Below are positions 6,738 to 8,101 of a DNA stretch of 8,101 bases, in pieces. Source of the stretch: Nitriliruptoraceae bacterium (lineage in GTDB: Bacteria; Actinomycetota; Nitriliruptoria; Nitriliruptorales; Nitriliruptoraceae). How positions within the stretch are numbered: position 1 is the stretch's first letter; the number at the start of each line of letters is the position of its first letter. The position numbers and the translations under genes are program-made. The stretch spans positions 1-8,101 of the forward strand of contig SKJO01000436.1 of assembly GCA_007121975.1 (NCBI GenBank), written 5' to 3'. The notes under the pieces are model-generated. The model made no database searches. It was not told the origin of the DNA and was given only the letters and a program-made list of their open reading frames with translations.

Positions 6738-6764
6738 CACCATGCCGACCCGGGAGAGGCAGGC

Positions 6765-7334
6765 ATGGACGAGACCGCCATCAGCTGGTTCCCCGTTCCC
6801 GAGGAGCACGAGCTGCCCGAGGACCTGCAGGCGCTGTTCGCCAAGGCCCGCGAGCGGATCGGCTTCGTGCCCAACGTGTTCCGCGCCTACGCCTGGCGCC
6901 CCGAGCGCTTCCGACCCTGGTTCGACCACTTCCGGGACCTGCACCGCAGCACCCCGGGCTTGACCGAGGTCGAACGCGAGATGATCGCGGTCGCGGTGTC
7001 GATGGCCAACGGCTGTCTGTACTGCCTGGTCGCGCACGGCGCCACGCTGCGCGAGCTGCTCGGCGACCCGGTCCTCGCCGACCGGATCACGCTGGACTTC
7101 CGCCGGGCCGGGCTCGAGCCCCGCCAGCAGGCCATCCTGGAGCTGGCCGTGACCGTGACCCGCTCGCCCGGGGAGGTCGCCCCCGCCGACCTCGAGGTGC
7201 TGCGCGAGCACGGTCTGAGCCAGGCCGAGGTGTGGGACGTCGTCGAGCTCGCCGCGATGTACAACTTCACCAACCGGCTGGCGATGGCTACCGGCCAGCT
7301 CCCCAACGACGAGTACCACCGGCTGGCCCGCTGA
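6765..7334 (+). CDS. AhpD-like peroxidase-related protein (carboxymuconolactone decarboxylase family)
   Basis: This 189-aa protein has the all-helical AhpD/CMD fold associated with thiol-dependent peroxide or alkylhydroperoxide reduction. The active-site motif is CLYCLVAHG: C84 and C87 form the redox pair and H91 follows. E72, twelve residues before C84, matches the spacing of the proton-relay glutamate in mycobacterial AhpD (E118, C130, C133, H137). An N-terminal segment containing RIGFVPNVFRAYAWRPE and the C-terminal MYNFTNRLAMATG pattern are typical of the 'uncharacterised peroxidase-related enzyme' subfamily rather than AhpD proper. GGGAGAGG at 6752-6759 precedes the ATG by five bases. 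No AhpC, OxyR or lipoamide-cycle gene is adjacent, so a role in oxidative stress is inferred from family only. The gene stands alone on its strand, with its stop 20 bp from the convergent epimerase-like gene. Confidence 0.88.
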   Translation: MDETAISWFPVPEEHELPEDLQALFAKARERIGFVPNVFRAYAWRPERFRPWFDHFRDLHRSTPGLTEVEREMIAVAVSMANGCLYCLVAHGATLRELLGDPVLADRITLDFRRAGLEPRQQAILELAVTVTRSPGEVAPADLEVLREHGLSQAEVWDVVELAAMYNFTNRLAMATGQLPNDEYHRLAR

Positions 7335-7358
7335 GCCGGATCCTCGGGCGCCGGTCAG
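7331..7358. terminator. Possible bidirectional terminator hairpin
   Basis: CTGA (7331-7334) plus CCGG (7336-7339) can pair with CCGG (7351-7354) plus TCAG (7355-7358), giving eight base pairs with one bulged G and an 11-base loop. It covers the 20-bp gap between two convergent genes. There is no T-tract, and the TGA/TCA pairing is expected from two convergent TGA stops, so only the CCGG core is independent evidence. Confidence 0.3.
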
Positions 7359-8101
7359 CCCTCGCCGATCTGGGGCCAGGCCCGGGCGATGCCGGCCATG
7401 GCCGGCTCGAAGCCGACCTGCGGCTGCACGCCGAGCAGGGCCGGCAGCCGGTCGGTGGTGTACCGGCCCCGCCAGCCGGGGCGCTCGGGGGGCGCTGACG
7501 GCCGGGGGCGAACGCCGGTGAAGGCCGCGACCGCGTCGAGGTAGGCGCCGACCGGCACGTGCCCGCCGACCACGTTGAGCGTGCCGGTGGCCTCGGCGTC
7601 GATGCCGGCGAGCAGGGCCGTGGTGAGGTCCTCGATCGCCACGAACCCGAAGGTGGCGTCGGGGTCCGGCAGCGGGCTGCTGCCCGCGGCCAGCATCCGC
7701 GGCACCCGGGTGCCCCAGGTGGAGGTCGGTCCGGGGCCGAGCACCGCCGGTGGGCGCAGCACCAGGGTGCGCAGTCCCGCCGCGGTCCCCCGGGCCACCT
7801 CGGCCTCGGCCTCGGCCTTGGTCAGCGCGTAGGCACCGACCTCGGCCTGCTCGTCGGGGCTCCGGTCGGTGACCAGCGCCGCGTCCTCGTCCACCTCGGC
7901 ATCGCCGAGGACGTCGAGGTCGTACACGGCCGTGGTCGACACGTGCACCAGTCGCGAGGGACCGTGGTGCCGCGCCACCTCGACCAGGGCGCGGGTGAGG
8001 TCGCGGTTGGTCGCCCGCGCGTCGTCGAGCGACGCCCCGACGCCGGCCGCGGCGTGCACCAGCACCTCGCCGTCGGCCAGCACCCCGCGCAGGGCCGCGG
8101 C
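7355..8101 (-). CDS. NAD-dependent epimerase/dehydratase-like extended SDR (5' end missing)
   Basis: The leftward frame is open to the right edge and codes for the last 248 residues of an extended SDR. The N-terminal TGxxGxxG dinucleotide-binding motif would lie outside the window. Visible signatures are VLVHAAA (the fourth-strand motif), LVHVSTTAVYD holding the active-site Ser/Thr (about residues 55-57 of the fragment), YALTK with Y91 and K95, and LVLRPPAVLGPG. These match nucleoside-diphosphate-sugar epimerase, dihydroflavonol-reductase or 3-beta-hydroxysteroid-dehydrogenase-like enzymes. The substrate-binding C-terminal half (FVAIEDLTTALLAGI, then GTLNVVGG) is also typical. A GTG at 8083 is only an internal valine: the frame continues upstream as AAALRG with good codon usage, and a start there would delete half the Rossmann fold. 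The exact substrate is unknown. Its promoter lies beyond the window. Confidence 0.88.
   Translation of the reverse strand, partial: AAALRGVLADGEVLVHAAAGVGASLDDARATNRDLTRALVEVARHHGPSRLVHVSTTAVYDLDVLGDAEVDEDAALVTDRSPDEQAEVGAYALTKAEAEAEVARGTAAGLRTLVLRPPAVLGPGPTSTWGTRVPRMLAAGSSPLPDPDATFGFVAIEDLTTALLAGIDAEATGTLNVVGGHVPVGAYLDAVAAFTGVRPRPSAPPERPGWRGRYTTDRLPALLGVQPQVGFEPAMAGIARAWPQIGEG

Noticed and set aside
6603..7319. A minus-strand frame of about 238 codons opposite the AhpD-like gene
   Set aside because: In-register antisense of a convincing CMD-family gene; no ribosome site or motif of its own.
8081..8083. GTG as start codon of the epimerase-like gene
   Set aside because: The frame continues to the window edge, and starting here would remove the Rossmann nucleotide-binding motif; the gene is cut by the window edge rather than short.
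1..8101. Mobile element, CRISPR array, tRNA, riboswitch or defence system
   Set aside because: I saw no transposase or integrase motifs, no regularly spaced direct repeats, no cloverleaf-like segment, and no long structured leader; intergenic gaps are all about 104 bp or less.

Overview
The window is a gene-dense stretch of a very GC-rich bacterial chromosome. Almost every codon in the real genes ends in G or C, GTG starts are used freely, and the -10-like elements have the form TAGGCT or TACGAT. This fits an actinobacterium (Actinomycetota). I cannot narrow it further from the sequence alone.

Layout, left to right: (a) the last 24 codons of a rightward gene enter from the left edge and overlap, tail to tail, the end of the next gene. 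(b) A leftward pair follows: a GH13-type sucrose phosphorylase (starts at 4496) and, 31 bp downstream, a large soluble histidine kinase with about four PAS domains and a GAF-like segment (starts at 2974). (c) A 104-bp divergent intergenic region contains a perfect 10-bp palindrome that offers a TAGGCT -10-like box on both strands. (d) A rightward pair follows: an aldo/keto reductase resembling the YdbC/PdxI type and, 22 bp later, a classical NAD-type short-chain dehydrogenase. (e) A leftward gene encodes a 108-aa protein I do not recognise. It is convergent with the dehydrogenase (19-bp gap) and divergent from (f), a rightward AhpD-like carboxymuconolactone-decarboxylase-family (peroxidase-related) gene. 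(g) A leftward extended SDR (NAD-dependent epimerase/dehydratase) runs off the right edge and lacks its N-terminal Rossmann motif.

The best-supported functional units are sucP-HK (possible sucrose phosphorolysis gene co-transcribed with a cytoplasmic sensor kinase) and AKR-SDR (two NAD(P)H oxidoreductases). No response regulator, sugar transporter or LacI-type regulator is visible beside the first unit, and no substrate can be read from the second. All intergenic gaps are short (about 104 bp at most), so no stretch over 300 bp lacks a gene.

I see no tRNA or rRNA gene, insertion sequence, integrase, CRISPR array, toxin-antitoxin pair or recognisable defence system. The most interesting items are modest: an unassigned C-terminal domain on the histidine kinase, the linkage of that kinase to sucrose phosphorylase, and the symmetric divergent promoter. 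I found no convincing evidence of a new multi-gene system.
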